A DNA stretch of 64,000 nt from Rahnella rivi. Its GTDB lineage: Bacteria > Pseudomonadota > Gammaproteobacteria > Enterobacterales > Enterobacteriaceae. Every line of letters starts with the position of its first letter. Position 1 is the stretch's first letter. The stretch spans positions 217,339 to 281,338 of the forward strand of contig NZ_JAFMOX010000062.1 of assembly GCF_019049655.1 (NCBI RefSeq). Direction: 5' to 3'. This document shows positions 51,841 to 60,941 of the stretch, in pieces. The position numbers were made by a program, and so were the translations under genes. Under the pieces are notes generated by a model. The model saw only the letters and a list, made by a program, of their open reading frames with translations. It was not told the origin of the DNA and searched no databases.

Positions 51841-52599
51841 TCAGCAGAGTTCGAGCTGAACGTCGTACTTGTCGATGATCTGTTTCACGCTGTCCGGCGG
51901 CAGTTTATCGGTAAACAGATAGTGGATTAAATCCATTTTTCCGAGGTTTACCATGGCGTTACGACCAAATTTGGAATGGTCGGTCACCAGCATCACGCAG
52001 CGTGAGTTTTCGATAATCGCGCGTTTGGTTCGCGCTTCGTGATAATCGAATTCAAGCAGCGAGCCGTCCATATCGATGCCGCTGATGCCGAGAATGCCGT
52101 AATCGAGGCGGAACTGGGAGATGAAATCGAGCGTGGCTTCACCCATGATGCCGCCGTCGCGGGCGCGAACTTCACCCCCGGCGAGGAACAGGCGGAAATC
52201 GTCTTTGGCGCTCAGCAGCGTTGCCACGTTCAGGTTGTTGGTGACGATGCGCAGATCTTTATGGTTGAGCAACGCGTGCGCCACGGCTTCCGGCGTGGTA
52301 CCGATATCGATAAACAGCGTTGAACCGTCGGGGATCTGGCTGGCAACGCGTTCGGCGATGCGCGCTTTCGCTTCCGACCACATCACTTTACGGTCGTTAT
52401 AGGCCGCATTCACCGAACTCGACGGCAATGCTGCGCCGCCGTGATGGCGATGAATTTTGTTCTGTTCGGCCAAATCGTTCAGATCACGACGAATAGTTTG
52501 CGGGCTGACGGCGAAGTGCTCCACCAGCTCTTCCGTGCTGACGTAACCCTGCTGACGGACGAGATCGATAATCGCATCATGGCGTTGTGTTTGTTTCAC
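51841..52599 (-). CDS. glpR: Glycerol-3-phosphate regulon repressor
   Basis: A 252-residue DeoR-family repressor. MKQTQRHDAIIDLVRQQGYVSTEELVEHFAVSPQTIRRDLNDLAEQNKIHRHHGGA is the N-terminal helix-turn-helix; the C-terminal sugar-phosphate domain shows SQIPDGSTLFIDIGTTPEAVAHAL. It releases its operators on binding glycerol-3-phosphate. glpG ends nine bases upstream, so glpG-glpR form one transcript. Confidence 0.97.
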   Translation of the reverse strand: MKQTQRHDAIIDLVRQQGYVSTEELVEHFAVSPQTIRRDLNDLAEQNKIHRHHGGAALPSSSVNAAYNDRKVMWSEAKARIAERVASQIPDGSTLFIDIGTTPEAVAHALLNHKDLRIVTNNLNVATLLSAKDDFRLFLAGGEVRARDGGIMGEATLDFISQFRLDYGILGISGIDMDGSLLEFDYHEARTKRAIIENSRCVMLVTDHSKFGRNAMVNLGKMDLIHYLFTDKLPPDSVKQIIDKYDVQLELC

Positions 52600-52608
52600 C
52601 CGAATCCC

Positions 52609-53439
52609 CTACTTGCTTTTTTTGCGCGGTGTGCGCGTATCAACAAATGCCATCACCAGGCCAAGACCCAGACCAAATGCGTGTGCGGCATTCGCCACAG
52701 CAGCACCGCCGGTTGCGTAACCAATGAACATGAAAATCAGCGAAATGACCAGCAATCCGCCGGGAACGTACAAACGACTTTCCGGTTTTAACTGGCCGGT
52801 CAGCCACGCATAGCCCATCAGCGCATAAACCACGCCGGACAGACCACCAAACCAGATACCGCTCACCATCGACTGGCCCCAGCCGCTGATCAGTGCGGAA
52901 ATCAGCGTCACGGTAAACAGCTTGCCGCTGCCCAGATGCATTTCAATCTGGCTGGCAAGATACCACCACCAGGCCAAATTAATCAGTAAGGCGATAAACG
53001 AGAAATTCATCAGCGCGGGCGTGAACCAGCGCCACACCTGGAACATGCGGGAACTGTCAGGCCAGGCCAGCCAGCTCATCACCAGTTGATCGCCCACCAT
53101 TTGTTGCAGGATAAACACCGCAAGACTCAGGACGATCATGCCGATGGTCAGCGGCCCGGCGCGGCTGCGCAGGCTTTTCAGAAAAGGCGCGTGCGACATT
53201 TTTAAATGTGGCTGCGTTTTGCCGGTTTTCCAGCTGGCCTCCTGATAACGCGGATGCAGCGGATCGCGCACAAACAGCGCGACCTGTTTTTCTGCTTCTT
53301 CCAGACGGGATTCATCTTCCAGCCAGATCTGCACTTCCTGACTTTCGTGTTTCGTCGTCAGCGTAAAACCCTGCGTTGCCATGTAATCGACAAACGCCTG
53401 AGCGAGGCGGGGGTTGTTCAGGTTAAGAATGCGCACCAT
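52609..53439 (-). CDS. glpG: Rhomboid protease GlpG
   Basis: A 276-residue intramembrane serine protease with an N-terminal cytoplasmic domain and six membrane helices. The catalytic Ser201 is in GGLSGVVYALMGY and His253 in NAAHAFGLGLG, equivalent to Ser201/His254 of E. coli. It cleaves membrane proteins within the bilayer; its physiological role in the glp operon is unclear. In E. coli glpE precedes it directly; here hipBA and a PLP enzyme intervene. Confidence 0.97.
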   Translation of the reverse strand: MVRILNLNNPRLAQAFVDYMATQGFTLTTKHESQEVQIWLEDESRLEEAEKQVALFVRDPLHPRYQEASWKTGKTQPHLKMSHAPFLKSLRSRAGPLTIGMIVLSLAVFILQQMVGDQLVMSWLAWPDSSRMFQVWRWFTPALMNFSFIALLINLAWWWYLASQIEMHLGSGKLFTVTLISALISGWGQSMVSGIWFGGLSGVVYALMGYAWLTGQLKPESRLYVPGGLLVISLIFMFIGYATGGAAVANAAHAFGLGLGLVMAFVDTRTPRKKSK

Positions 53440-53547
53440 AGCGTTAAGCGGTTTCCCTAATTGTTTGACTGCGGTAATTCATTGTTATGCCAGCATGCGA
53501 TAACGGTATCGCCCGATTATCTGTCAGCGGGCTTTCCGATAACAGGG

Positions 53548-54816
53548 TCATGCTAACCTAAATGCCGATGACATCGCATTTTGCTCGCGTGCCGGAATGC
53601 CAATTTTGCTGGCAATGGTTGGCCACTGCCTGACGACGTGCTGGCAGCGACGGAGGATATCCAGCGCATCGTTGTCTGAAATCCGAAATACCGGCGCGAC
53701 CGAAAGCGCTAAATCGAGATCCATCGCATTATCGGATTCGCTGATATTCAGTTTTAATCCTGTGCTTTGTGCCACAGGATTGATGTCATAGGCGGGTGAA
53801 AGACGCCATCCTTTTCCCGGCTCCAGCAGAAAACCATGGTTACGCAGATGATCGTCCGTATTAGAAACCAGCAGGTTGAAGACGATACGTGACCAAAGCT
53901 CGCGTAAATCCTGATTCGGCTGCGCACCCTGGTTGATCAGTACTGATGCCAGATCAAGATAGCTGACGCCGGAAGAGGCATCATCGCCATCCTGATGGCC
54001 TGTCAGCGTCATCGCCGAGGCAAAGTGTTTACGCAGGCCTTCTGCCGTTCGGTCAAAACGCTTCACTAAAAAACAATGATGGGGATTGGCATAGCGGCGG
54101 GCAAGGCTTTCAGGCACATTCAGACCACAGGCTTTTGCCAGCGTATTCACGACCAGCTCCCAGGCGCCGATATCGTATTCATCATTGATACTGGGGAATT
54201 TTGCTATCCAAAGATGGCCATCCGGGGCACTGACGCTGGCTTTAGGGCGTGCGCCGCCGAGTGAGCCGCCCGGTGCAATCAGCAACCGTAACCATTCGTC
54301 GCCTGCGGCATCCTGATTTTCGCTGTCCTTTTCCAGCGCCCGGCTGGCAGCTTCAAGCTCGCGAATTTGTATGAAAGGAGGGGCTGCGACATCATGACGA
54401 TCATCCAGAAAATGACCTTCATCATTGAGCCGAAATCGCAGTGCGCCGATACGAAAACTGTCATGCACGCCCAGCAGATAATCTGATTCATAAAGACGCT
54501 GACTGGCCGGGGCCATACCTGCCCGTTTTTCGCGTTCCAGCCGTCTTTTCATCAATAATCGCCCCCAGCGATCCGGGCAGGTATCCGCGAAGGCACCAAA
54601 AATATCCTGCCCTTGCGCCGGATATTGTGGCCCGGTGAATAAACCTATTCGTGGATCAAGCTGGAGATTGGCGAAATCAGGATGCTCAAGCGCAGCCTGA
54701 TCATATTCAAAGGCAAAAATTTCCCGCCCTCCGGCTTTATGCACATTGAGAAAACCGATGCGCAGCGGCGATGAGAGTGGTGTCCAGTCAGCATACACGG
54801 CGATCCTTACCGTCAT
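53548..54816 (-). CDS. HipA-type kinase toxin
   Basis: A 422-residue HipA-family serine/threonine kinase. The N-terminal HipA domain holds GIFGAFADTCPDRWGRLLMKRR, the ATP region GGSLGGARPKASV, and the kinase core NLLVSNTDDHLRNHGFLL (catalytic Asp, N, D) followed by SPAYDINP. E. coli HipA phosphorylates glutamyl-tRNA synthetase and promotes persistence; the target here may differ. It overlaps the antitoxin gene by four bases. The pair breaks the usual glpE-glpG link, a sign of insertion. Confidence 0.9.
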   Translation of the reverse strand: MTVRIAVYADWTPLSSPLRIGFLNVHKAGGREIFAFEYDQAALEHPDFANLQLDPRIGLFTGPQYPAQGQDIFGAFADTCPDRWGRLLMKRRLEREKRAGMAPASQRLYESDYLLGVHDSFRIGALRFRLNDEGHFLDDRHDVAAPPFIQIRELEAASRALEKDSENQDAAGDEWLRLLIAPGGSLGGARPKASVSAPDGHLWIAKFPSINDEYDIGAWELVVNTLAKACGLNVPESLARRYANPHHCFLVKRFDRTAEGLRKHFASAMTLTGHQDGDDASSGVSYLDLASVLINQGAQPNQDLRELWSRIVFNLLVSNTDDHLRNHGFLLEPGKGWRLSPAYDINPVAQSTGLKLNISESDNAMDLDLALSVAPVFRISDNDALDILRRCQHVVRQWPTIASKIGIPAREQNAMSSAFRLA

Positions 54817-55292
54817 TTCTTCGTCCTTTTAGGGTTCTTTTTATCAACGTTCTCATCACCGTGAAGCAGTGATGCTAATGAACCTGCACTCAAAAAATCA
54901 TCTTTCGCCCAGTCGCTTTCCGTATTCGGTTCGACATGTGTTAAATCAGGATTGTCTGAAGGTGCAGTTCGTTTTGATCGGGATTGACGTGCGGCGGGTT
55001 TACGGGGGGATAATTTAGCATCCTGCAACTGATGGCCGAACGGATCATCTCTGAGCAGAAAATTCAGGTCTTCCTCTACTCCCAGCACCTGCATAACAGC
55101 GAGATACGCCCCGATTGTCACGCCCACGCCGCCCCGTTCAATATTGCGTAATGTCATGGGCACCATGCCTGCGCGTTCTGCGACCTGCGCTGCCGTCAGT
55201 TTACGGCGTAGCCTTGCCAGGCGAAGGCGATCACCAAACTCAGTCAATAATGATTCAGTTTTCGGAAGCAGCGGTGACGTTTTTCTGGGCAT
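54813..55292 (-). CDS. HipB-type antitoxin, XRE helix-turn-helix
   Basis: A 159-residue antitoxin. FGDRLRLARLRRKLTAAQVAERAGMVPMTLRNIERGGVGVTIGAYLAVMQVLG (about residues 20-75) is the XRE DNA-binding domain; the C-terminal tail is charged and probably disordered (RKPAARQSRSKR). ATG at 55292 is used; the longer frame to 55355 would translate through the operator at 55325-55359. It should bind HipA and repress the pair. The tail is longer than in E. coli HipB (88 residues). Confidence 0.88.
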   Translation of the reverse strand: MPRKTSPLLPKTESLLTEFGDRLRLARLRRKLTAAQVAERAGMVPMTLRNIERGGVGVTIGAYLAVMQVLGVEEDLNFLLRDDPFGHQLQDAKLSPRKPAARQSRSKRTAPSDNPDLTHVEPNTESDWAKDDFLSAGSLASLLHGDENVDKKNPKRTKK

Positions 55293-55324
55293 GGGAAGAG
55301 CCAATGAGAAGTGTAAACTGATAC

Positions 55325-55359
55325 TATTATGGCGATATTGTCTGAATATCGCCATAATA
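55325..55359. promoter_or_regulatory. Perfect 15-bp inverted repeat, hip operator candidate
   Basis: TATTATGGCGATATT and its exact complement flank five bases, 33 bases upstream of the antitoxin start. Its size and place fit an autoregulatory operator bound by two antitoxin dimers. Confidence 0.85.
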
Positions 55360-55410
55360 ATTACACTTTTGAGTGCGCGGGTGTGACGCGCAGCGGGATT
55401 TCAGGCAGAT

Positions 55411-56601
55411 TTACAACCCTTCCAGCGCCTGCGCCAGATCGGCGATCAGGTCTTCGGTGTCTTCGATACCGATGCTGATACGCACCAGCCCGTCGGTGAT
55501 CCCGCTCTGACGGCGGATCTCCGGCGCGACGGCGCTGTGGGTGGTAGATGCCGGATGGCAGGCCAGCGAGTCAGTATCGCCGAGTGACACCGCCTGCGTG
55601 ATGATGCTCAGCTTATCGAGGAAAGTGCGTGCGGCGTTCAGCCCGCCTTTCAGCTCAATCGCCATGATCCCGCCAAACAGTTTCATTTGTTTCGATGCCG
55701 TGGCGTGCCCCGGATGCTGTTTCAGCCCCGGATAGAACACCGTGTCGATCGCGCTGTGGCCGTCGAGGAACTCCGCCACCGCCTGCGCGCTGAGGGAACT
55801 GGCTTCCACGCGCAGCGGCAGCGTTTTCAAACCCCGGATCAGCAAACTGGCTTCGAACGGGCTGAGGCAACCGCCGAACTGTTTCAGGCTCAGGGTGCGG
55901 ATTGGGGTGATTAACGCCGCAGAACCGGCCACCACGCCGCCGGTCGCATCGCCGTGACCGCTGATGTATTTGGTGGCGGAGTGCAGAACGATATCAATGC
56001 CCAATTCCAGCGGACGCGTCAGGTACGGCGTGGCAAAGGTGTTATCCGCCACACTCACCGCACCTGCGGCTTTGGACAGACGGGCGATCTCGGCCAGATC
56101 GGCGATATCCAGCCCCGGATTGGCAGGGGTTTCCACCAGCACCACTTTGGTGTTTGTCGTGAATGCCGCTTCCAACCCGCTCACATCGGTGACGTGAACC
56201 GGTTTGATGCCATAGCGCGGCAGCAGGTTACGCACCACGCCTTCGGTGCCGCCATACAGCGTGCCGATATGAATGATTTCATCGCCGGGAACCAGCAGGG
56301 CAAACAGCGTGGCGCTGATGGCCGCCATGCCACTTGCGCAGGCCACAGCGGTTTCCGCGCCTTCCAGCGCCGCCAGTTTTTGTTCGAAAACGCTGACCGT
56401 CGGATTGGCGAAACGGCTGTACATATAGCCCGGCTCTTCACCGCTGAAACGGCGAGCACCGCTGTCGAAATCAGGATACGAAAATGCAGAAGAGGCCGTG
56501 ATAGGCGTCGCGACGGCGCCGGTCTGGGCATCAGGCTGCTGGCCGCCATGAACGGCGAGGGTGCGCATCCCTAAAGAACGTGAAGTGTTCAGATTTTTCA
56601 T
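55411..56601 (-). CDS. PLP-dependent Cys/Met-metabolism enzyme
   Basis: A 396-residue enzyme of the cystathionine gamma-synthase/methionine gamma-lyase group. YMYSRFANPTVSVFEQKLAALEGAE, SGMAAISATLFALL, VVLVETPANPG and the PLP lysine in HSATKYISGHGDATGG are present; SLGDTDSLACHPASTTHS is the substrate region. The product could be cystathionine, homocysteine or methanethiol, and the sequence alone does not decide. The start at 56601 follows AGGA at proper spacing. It lies between hipBA and glpE, so it was probably inserted with or near the module. Confidence 0.85.
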   Translation of the reverse strand: MKNLNTSRSLGMRTLAVHGGQQPDAQTGAVATPITASSAFSYPDFDSGARRFSGEEPGYMYSRFANPTVSVFEQKLAALEGAETAVACASGMAAISATLFALLVPGDEIIHIGTLYGGTEGVVRNLLPRYGIKPVHVTDVSGLEAAFTTNTKVVLVETPANPGLDIADLAEIARLSKAAGAVSVADNTFATPYLTRPLELGIDIVLHSATKYISGHGDATGGVVAGSAALITPIRTLSLKQFGGCLSPFEASLLIRGLKTLPLRVEASSLSAQAVAEFLDGHSAIDTVFYPGLKQHPGHATASKQMKLFGGIMAIELKGGLNAARTFLDKLSIITQAVSLGDTDSLACHPASTTHSAVAPEIRRQSGITDGLVRISIGIEDTEDLIADLAQALEGL

Positions 56602-56754
56602 CTTGAAATCCTGTCGATAGTAGGCGGAAATTATATCAAGACTGAGGAAAGGTAGCTTTTTCAACTTAAGAACATTTTCGGCGCAAACTGATCAAGCTGG
56701 TTATAAACAGCATAGTCTGCGCCGGAAAAGAACAAGGGGGTAACGGGGAGAAAA

Positions 56755-57075
56755 TCAGGCTTCGATATCGTGCGGAAAGGTTTTCGACCAGGCTTCAAAG
56801 CCGCCGTCCACGCTGTAGACCGATTCGAAACCCTGACCAATCAGGAACTGTGCTGCTCCGCGACTGCTGATGCCGTGATAGCACATCACCAGCACCGGTT
56901 TTTTGGCATCGGCCTGTTCCATGAATGCACGCATACTGTCGTTGCTCAGATGGAACGCGCCGGGGGCGTGACCCGCGCCGAACGTCTGAGGGTCACGGAT
57001 ATCGACCATCACGGCTTCGCCGGAGGTCAGGCGGGAATGCGCAAGTTCTACGCTGATTGCTTCAAATTGTTCCAT
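56755..57075 (-). CDS. glpE: Thiosulfate sulfurtransferase GlpE
   Basis: A 106-residue single-domain rhodanese. Cys65 in VLVMCYHGISSRGAAQFL is the sulfur-accepting residue, and DIRDPQTFGAGHAPGAFHL is the family start. It transfers sulfur from thiosulfate to cyanide or thioredoxin in vitro. It normally heads glpEGR, but here 3.3 kb of other genes separate it from glpG. Confidence 0.96.
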   Translation of the reverse strand: MEQFEAISVELAHSRLTSGEAVMVDIRDPQTFGAGHAPGAFHLSNDSMRAFMEQADAKKPVLVMCYHGISSRGAAQFLIGQGFESVYSVDGGFEAWSKTFPHDIEA

Positions 57076-57159
57076 TCTGGTCGTGCCTCATAAAAGGTGA
57101 TGTTGTCATTCTACCCAATAATTGCACGACGAAGACCAGACAAAGAGAAGGGGTAAGCG

Positions 57160-57915
57160 TTAAACCAGGATCACTTTCACGCCTTTCTGGCGTAACTGCC
57201 CGATGATGTCGCCGTTCGCTTCTTTGCCGGTAATGAGCACATCGATTTGCTCGGTGCGGCTGAACAGCATACCCGCGCGCTGGCCGATTTTGCTGCTGTC
57301 GACCAGCACCGCTAAATTCCCGACGTAATTCAGCATCTTCTGCTCGGCCATTGCGGTCAGCATATCGGTTTTGTACAGGCCGTCAGTGGTCAGCCCCGCG
57401 CCGCTGGTGAACATCCAGTGCCCGGCATACAGGCTGGCATCGCCGTCTTGTGGGGCCAGCGTAATCGACTGACTTTTATTGTACTGCCCGCCCATGATCA
57501 CCACGCTCTCGTGCTCCTGCTCAATCAGATAATTGGCCAGCGGCAGATAGTTGGTGATGACCTGAATGTCTTTTCCGCACATTTCACGGCCCAGCAGAAA
57601 CGCCGTCGAGCCACAGTTAATCACCACGCTTTCACCCGGCTGGCACAGTTCGGCTGCCGCTTTGGCGATGCGCATTTTTTCGTTGAGGTTGTGGGTTTGA
57701 TGGATGTTCAGCGGTGTCCAGTTCTGGCGTGGCTGATTAACGGCTTCCGCGCCGTTGCGCACTTTACGCAATTTCCCCAGTTCGTTGAGCTTGGTGATGT
57801 CACGACGCGCTGTCGCCGGTGAAATATCAAATTGATCAATCACATCTGCGACGGAAATCTGCCCCTGACGTTGCAGGAGATCGAGAATAGCGTTGTGTCG
57901 TTGTGGCTCAGTCAT
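57160..57915 (-). CDS. ulaR: Ascorbate regulon repressor UlaR
   Basis: A 251-residue DeoR-family repressor matching E. coli UlaR (QISVADVIDQFDISPATARRDITKLNELGKLRKVRNGAEAV as helix-turn-helix; NCGSTAFLLGREMCGK; YAGHWMFTSGAGLTTDGLYKTDMLTAMAEQKML). It represses ulaG and ulaABCDEF until L-ascorbate-6-phosphate binds. It is encoded just downstream of ulaG with its own promoter region between. Confidence 0.96.
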   Translation of the reverse strand: MTEPQRHNAILDLLQRQGQISVADVIDQFDISPATARRDITKLNELGKLRKVRNGAEAVNQPRQNWTPLNIHQTHNLNEKMRIAKAAAELCQPGESVVINCGSTAFLLGREMCGKDIQVITNYLPLANYLIEQEHESVVIMGGQYNKSQSITLAPQDGDASLYAGHWMFTSGAGLTTDGLYKTDMLTAMAEQKMLNYVGNLAVLVDSSKIGQRAGMLFSRTEQIDVLITGKEANGDIIGQLRQKGVKVILV

Positions 57916-57962
57916 GGTGGCTCCGCAGGTAAATAGGTGATTACCGCGTGATTATAAACGAG

Positions 57963-57993
57963 CATTTAATGCATTCAATCATCATTTGCTGAT
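57963..57993. promoter_or_regulatory. Ula motif copy upstream of ulaR
   Basis: The sequence begins CATTTAATG, continues ATT..ATCAT and ends ATTTG.TGAT. A close copy (59166-59194) lies before ulaG, so both are candidates for UlaR binding; this copy would mean autoregulation. Confidence 0.4.
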
Positions 57994-57998
57994 AAAAC

Positions 57999-58022
57999 CA
58001 GCGGGGAATACTTTCCCCGCTG
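57999..58022 (-). terminator. Terminator of ulaG
   Basis: CAGCGGGGAA and TTCCCCGCTG pair around four bases; GTTTT follows on the minus strand. It lies 31 bases after the ulaG stop. Confidence 0.75.
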
Positions 58023-58052
58023 TGAATGCATGACTCTTTTAAGTAAATAATT

Positions 58053-59117
58053 TTAAAGGAAAGATTTAAAGGGCAAATCGGTTTCTGTGGTGAAACAGTC
58101 GTCGAATCCACGCGGGTAGTGATATTCGAAATTGTCTTTGTCATTCGGGTAAGTAAATTTGCCGCCCACCTGCCAGATAAACGGCTTAAAGCCGTATTTC
58201 AGGCGATCTTTTTTCATCTCCCACAGCACACGGATTTCCTGCGGATTGGCCTGGAAATTCGACCAGATATCGTGATGGAACGGAATGACCACTTTGGTGT
58301 TCAGGGATTCCGCCATGCGCAGCATATCCACGCTGGTCATTTTGTCGGTCACGCCACGCGGGTTTTCGCCGTAAGAGCCGAGCGCCACGTCAATCTGATA
58401 CTCGTTGCCGTGTTTGGCGTAGTAGTTGGAATAGTGTGAATCGCCGCTGTGATACAGGTTTCCGCCCGGCGTTTTGAACAGATAATTCACCGCACGCTGA
58501 TCCATCATGTCCGGCAGCACGCCTGCGGCTTTCTGATCGGCGGGCAGGGTGATCAGCACCGTGCGGTCGAAGGAATCCAGCGCGTGGATTTCCACATCTT
58601 TGATCCTGACCACTTTGCCCGGCGTCATCACGATGCAGCGTTCAGCCGGTACGCCCCAGCTCATCCACAAATCCACGCAGGTTTGCGGGCCGATAAAGGG
58701 GACGTCGGCAGCGCAGTTTTGCATCACGGCGGCGGCGACGTTCACATCGATATGATCGTTATGATCGTGGGTGGAGAGCACGGCGTCGATCTCGCGGATC
58801 GCAAAGGGATCGAGCACAAACGGCGTGGTGCGCAGATTCGGCTGGAGCTTCTTCACACCGGCCATGCGTTGCATCTGGTGGCCGGTTTTCATCAGCGGGC
58901 TGCTGTGATTTTGCTTGCCGACGCCGCACCATAAATCGACACAGATATTCGCGCCGCCCTCAGATTTCAGCCAGATCCCCGTACAGCCCAGCCACCACAT
59001 GGCAAAGGTGCCCGGCGCGACCTTTTCCTGCTCAATTTCTTCGTTTAACCAGGTGCCCCATTCCGGGAACGTACTGAGGATCCAGGACTCGCGGCTGATC
59101 GTTTCTACTTTGCTCAT
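58053..59117 (-). CDS. ulaG: L-ascorbate-6-phosphate lactonase
   Basis: A 354-residue metallo-beta-lactamase-fold enzyme that opens the ring of L-ascorbate-6-phosphate to 3-keto-L-gulonate-6-phosphate. The metal site is STHDHNDHIDVN near residue 115, with WWLGCTGIWLKSEGGANICVDLWCG at the N-terminus and HSGDSHYSNYYAKHG near residue 225. It is divergent from ulaABCDEF as in E. coli. Confidence 0.97.
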   Translation of the reverse strand: MSKVETISRESWILSTFPEWGTWLNEEIEQEKVAPGTFAMWWLGCTGIWLKSEGGANICVDLWCGVGKQNHSSPLMKTGHQMQRMAGVKKLQPNLRTTPFVLDPFAIREIDAVLSTHDHNDHIDVNVAAAVMQNCAADVPFIGPQTCVDLWMSWGVPAERCIVMTPGKVVRIKDVEIHALDSFDRTVLITLPADQKAAGVLPDMMDQRAVNYLFKTPGGNLYHSGDSHYSNYYAKHGNEYQIDVALGSYGENPRGVTDKMTSVDMLRMAESLNTKVVIPFHHDIWSNFQANPQEIRVLWEMKKDRLKYGFKPFIWQVGGKFTYPNDKDNFEYHYPRGFDDCFTTETDLPFKSFL

Positions 59118-59523
59118 GGTATTCCCTCATCTGAGTTGGGTTTGAAATAAGATGTCATAATAAATCATTTAATGATTAATCATGATTTGTTGATGAGGAA
59201 GTTATCACCGAAAAAGTGCCATGACAATGATTTTAAGGCGGGTTTTTTGAGCATGAATAAAAGCGTATAAGATGGGGTATTCAGCCTGATTCGCATTATT
59301 GAATAAGATAATACGCCATTATGGTATTGAAATTATTCATGAATATGAGGTTTTTTAGCCAGGTGGCTATTTACCCTGATGACGATATCTTGCGAGACTG
59401 CTCACAAATAATCATTATGAATCTTTATCTGATTTGATGTGAGCATTAGAGTGCGTCTGTCCCTCACTTCGCCGCGCGTAGTGCAGCGCTGGGAAGATCA
59501 AACAAGGTCAGACGGAGAGTCTT
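59118..59523. promoter_or_regulatory. Divergent ulaG/ulaA control region
   Basis: This 406-base, AT-rich region has no gene. It carries a ula motif at 59166-59194 containing the 12-base palindrome ATGATTAATCAT, a weaker copy near 59413-59439, the CRP site at 59391-59406, and GGAGAG as ulaA ribosome site. Confidence 0.6.
59391..59406. promoter_or_regulatory. CRP-cAMP binding site upstream of ulaA
   Basis: TGCGAGACTGCTCACA matches the TGTGA-N6-TCACA consensus at nine of ten fixed bases. It suits glucose repression of the ula genes, as known in E. coli. Confidence 0.7.
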
Positions 59524-60927
59524 ATGGAATTCCTCTACACCATCTTCACCGTATTTTTTAATCAGGTAATGACCAACGCGCCGTTGCTGCTGGGTATTGT
59601 GACCATGCTGGGTTACATCCTGCTCAGGAAGAGCGCGACAGTGATCATCAAAGGCACCATTAAAACCATTATCGGCTTTATGTTGTTGCAGGCGGGGTCC
59701 GGTATTCTGACGGGCACCTTTAAACCGGTGGTGGCAAAACTTTCAGAGGTTTACCACATTAACGGTGCGATCTCTGACACCTACGCCTCGATGATGGCGA
59801 CGGTCGAGCGCATGGGCGAGGCTTACAGCTGGGTCGGTTATGCGGTGCTGATCGCCCTCGGGCTGAATATCCTGATGGTGGTTTTCCGCCGTATTACCGG
59901 CATTCGCACCATCATGCTCACCGGCCACATCATGTTCCAGCAGGCGGGGCTGATCGCGGTGTTCTTCTTCATCATGGGCTATCCGATGTGGACCACCATC
60001 TGGTCGACGGCAATTCTGGTGTCGCTGTACTGGGGCATTACGTCGAACATGATGTACAAACCGACGCAGTCCGTGACGGAAAACAGCGGTTTCTCCATCG
60101 GGCATCAGCAGCAGTTCGCCTCGTGGATCGCCTTTAAAATCGCGCCCTATCTCGGCAAGAAAGAAGACAGTGTGGAAGACCTGAAACTGCCGGGCTGGCT
60201 GAATATCTTCCACGACAATATCGTCTCAACCGCCATCGTGATGACCGTGTTCTTCGGCATTATTCTGTGCTCCTTCGGCCTCGACACCGTGCAGCAAATG
60301 GCCGGTAAAACCCACTGGACGATTTACATCCTGCAAACCGGTCTGATGTTTGCGGTGGCGATCTTCATCATTATTCAGGGCGTGCGCATGTTCGTCGCTG
60401 AACTGACCGAAGCCTTTAACGGCATCTCCCAACGCTTAATTCCCGGTGCCGTGCTGGCGATCGACTGCGCGGCAATCTACAGCTTTGCGCCGAACGCCGT
60501 GGTCTGGGGCTTTATGTGGGGCACCATCGGCCAACTGATTGCCGTCGCCATTCTGTTTGGCCTCGGCTCATCCATCATGATCATCCCCGGTTTCATCCCG
60601 ATGTTCTTCTCCAACGCCACCATCGGCGTGTTTGCCAACCACTTCGGCGGCTGGCGCGCAGCGCTGAAAATCTGTCTGGTGATGGGGATGATCGAAATCT
60701 TCGGCTGCGTCTGGGCCATCAAACTCACCGGCCTGAGTGCCTGGATGGGCATGGCTGACTGGTCGATTCTGGCACCGCCAATGATGCAGGGCTTCTTCAG
60801 CATCGGCATGGCCTTTATGGGCATCATCGCGGTGATCGCACTGCTGTACATGTTCTTCGCCGGTCGCACATTGCGCGCAGAAGAAGATGCGGAAAAACAA
60901 ACGCTTAATCAATCCACTTCACATTAA
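59524..60927 (+). CDS. ulaA: Ascorbate PTS permease IIC
   Basis: A 467-residue inner-membrane transporter with about eleven hydrophobic segments; length and sequence match E. coli UlaA (465). MEFLYTIFTVFFNQVMTNAPLLLGIVTMLGYILLRKS starts it, and TGHIMFQQAGLIAVFFFIMGYPMW and FAPNAVVWGFMWGTIGQ are typical. It imports L-ascorbate while phosphorylating it at C6. First gene of ulaABCDEF. Confidence 0.97.
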   Translation: MEFLYTIFTVFFNQVMTNAPLLLGIVTMLGYILLRKSATVIIKGTIKTIIGFMLLQAGSGILTGTFKPVVAKLSEVYHINGAISDTYASMMATVERMGEAYSWVGYAVLIALGLNILMVVFRRITGIRTIMLTGHIMFQQAGLIAVFFFIMGYPMWTTIWSTAILVSLYWGITSNMMYKPTQSVTENSGFSIGHQQQFASWIAFKIAPYLGKKEDSVEDLKLPGWLNIFHDNIVSTAIVMTVFFGIILCSFGLDTVQQMAGKTHWTIYILQTGLMFAVAIFIIIQGVRMFVAELTEAFNGISQRLIPGAVLAIDCAAIYSFAPNAVVWGFMWGTIGQLIAVAILFGLGSSIMIIPGFIPMFFSNATIGVFANHFGGWRAALKICLVMGMIEIFGCVWAIKLTGLSAWMGMADWSILAPPMMQGFFSIGMAFMGIIAVIALLYMFFAGRTLRAEEDAEKQTLNQSTSH

Positions 60928-60941
60928 TCAACGAGGTTCCC

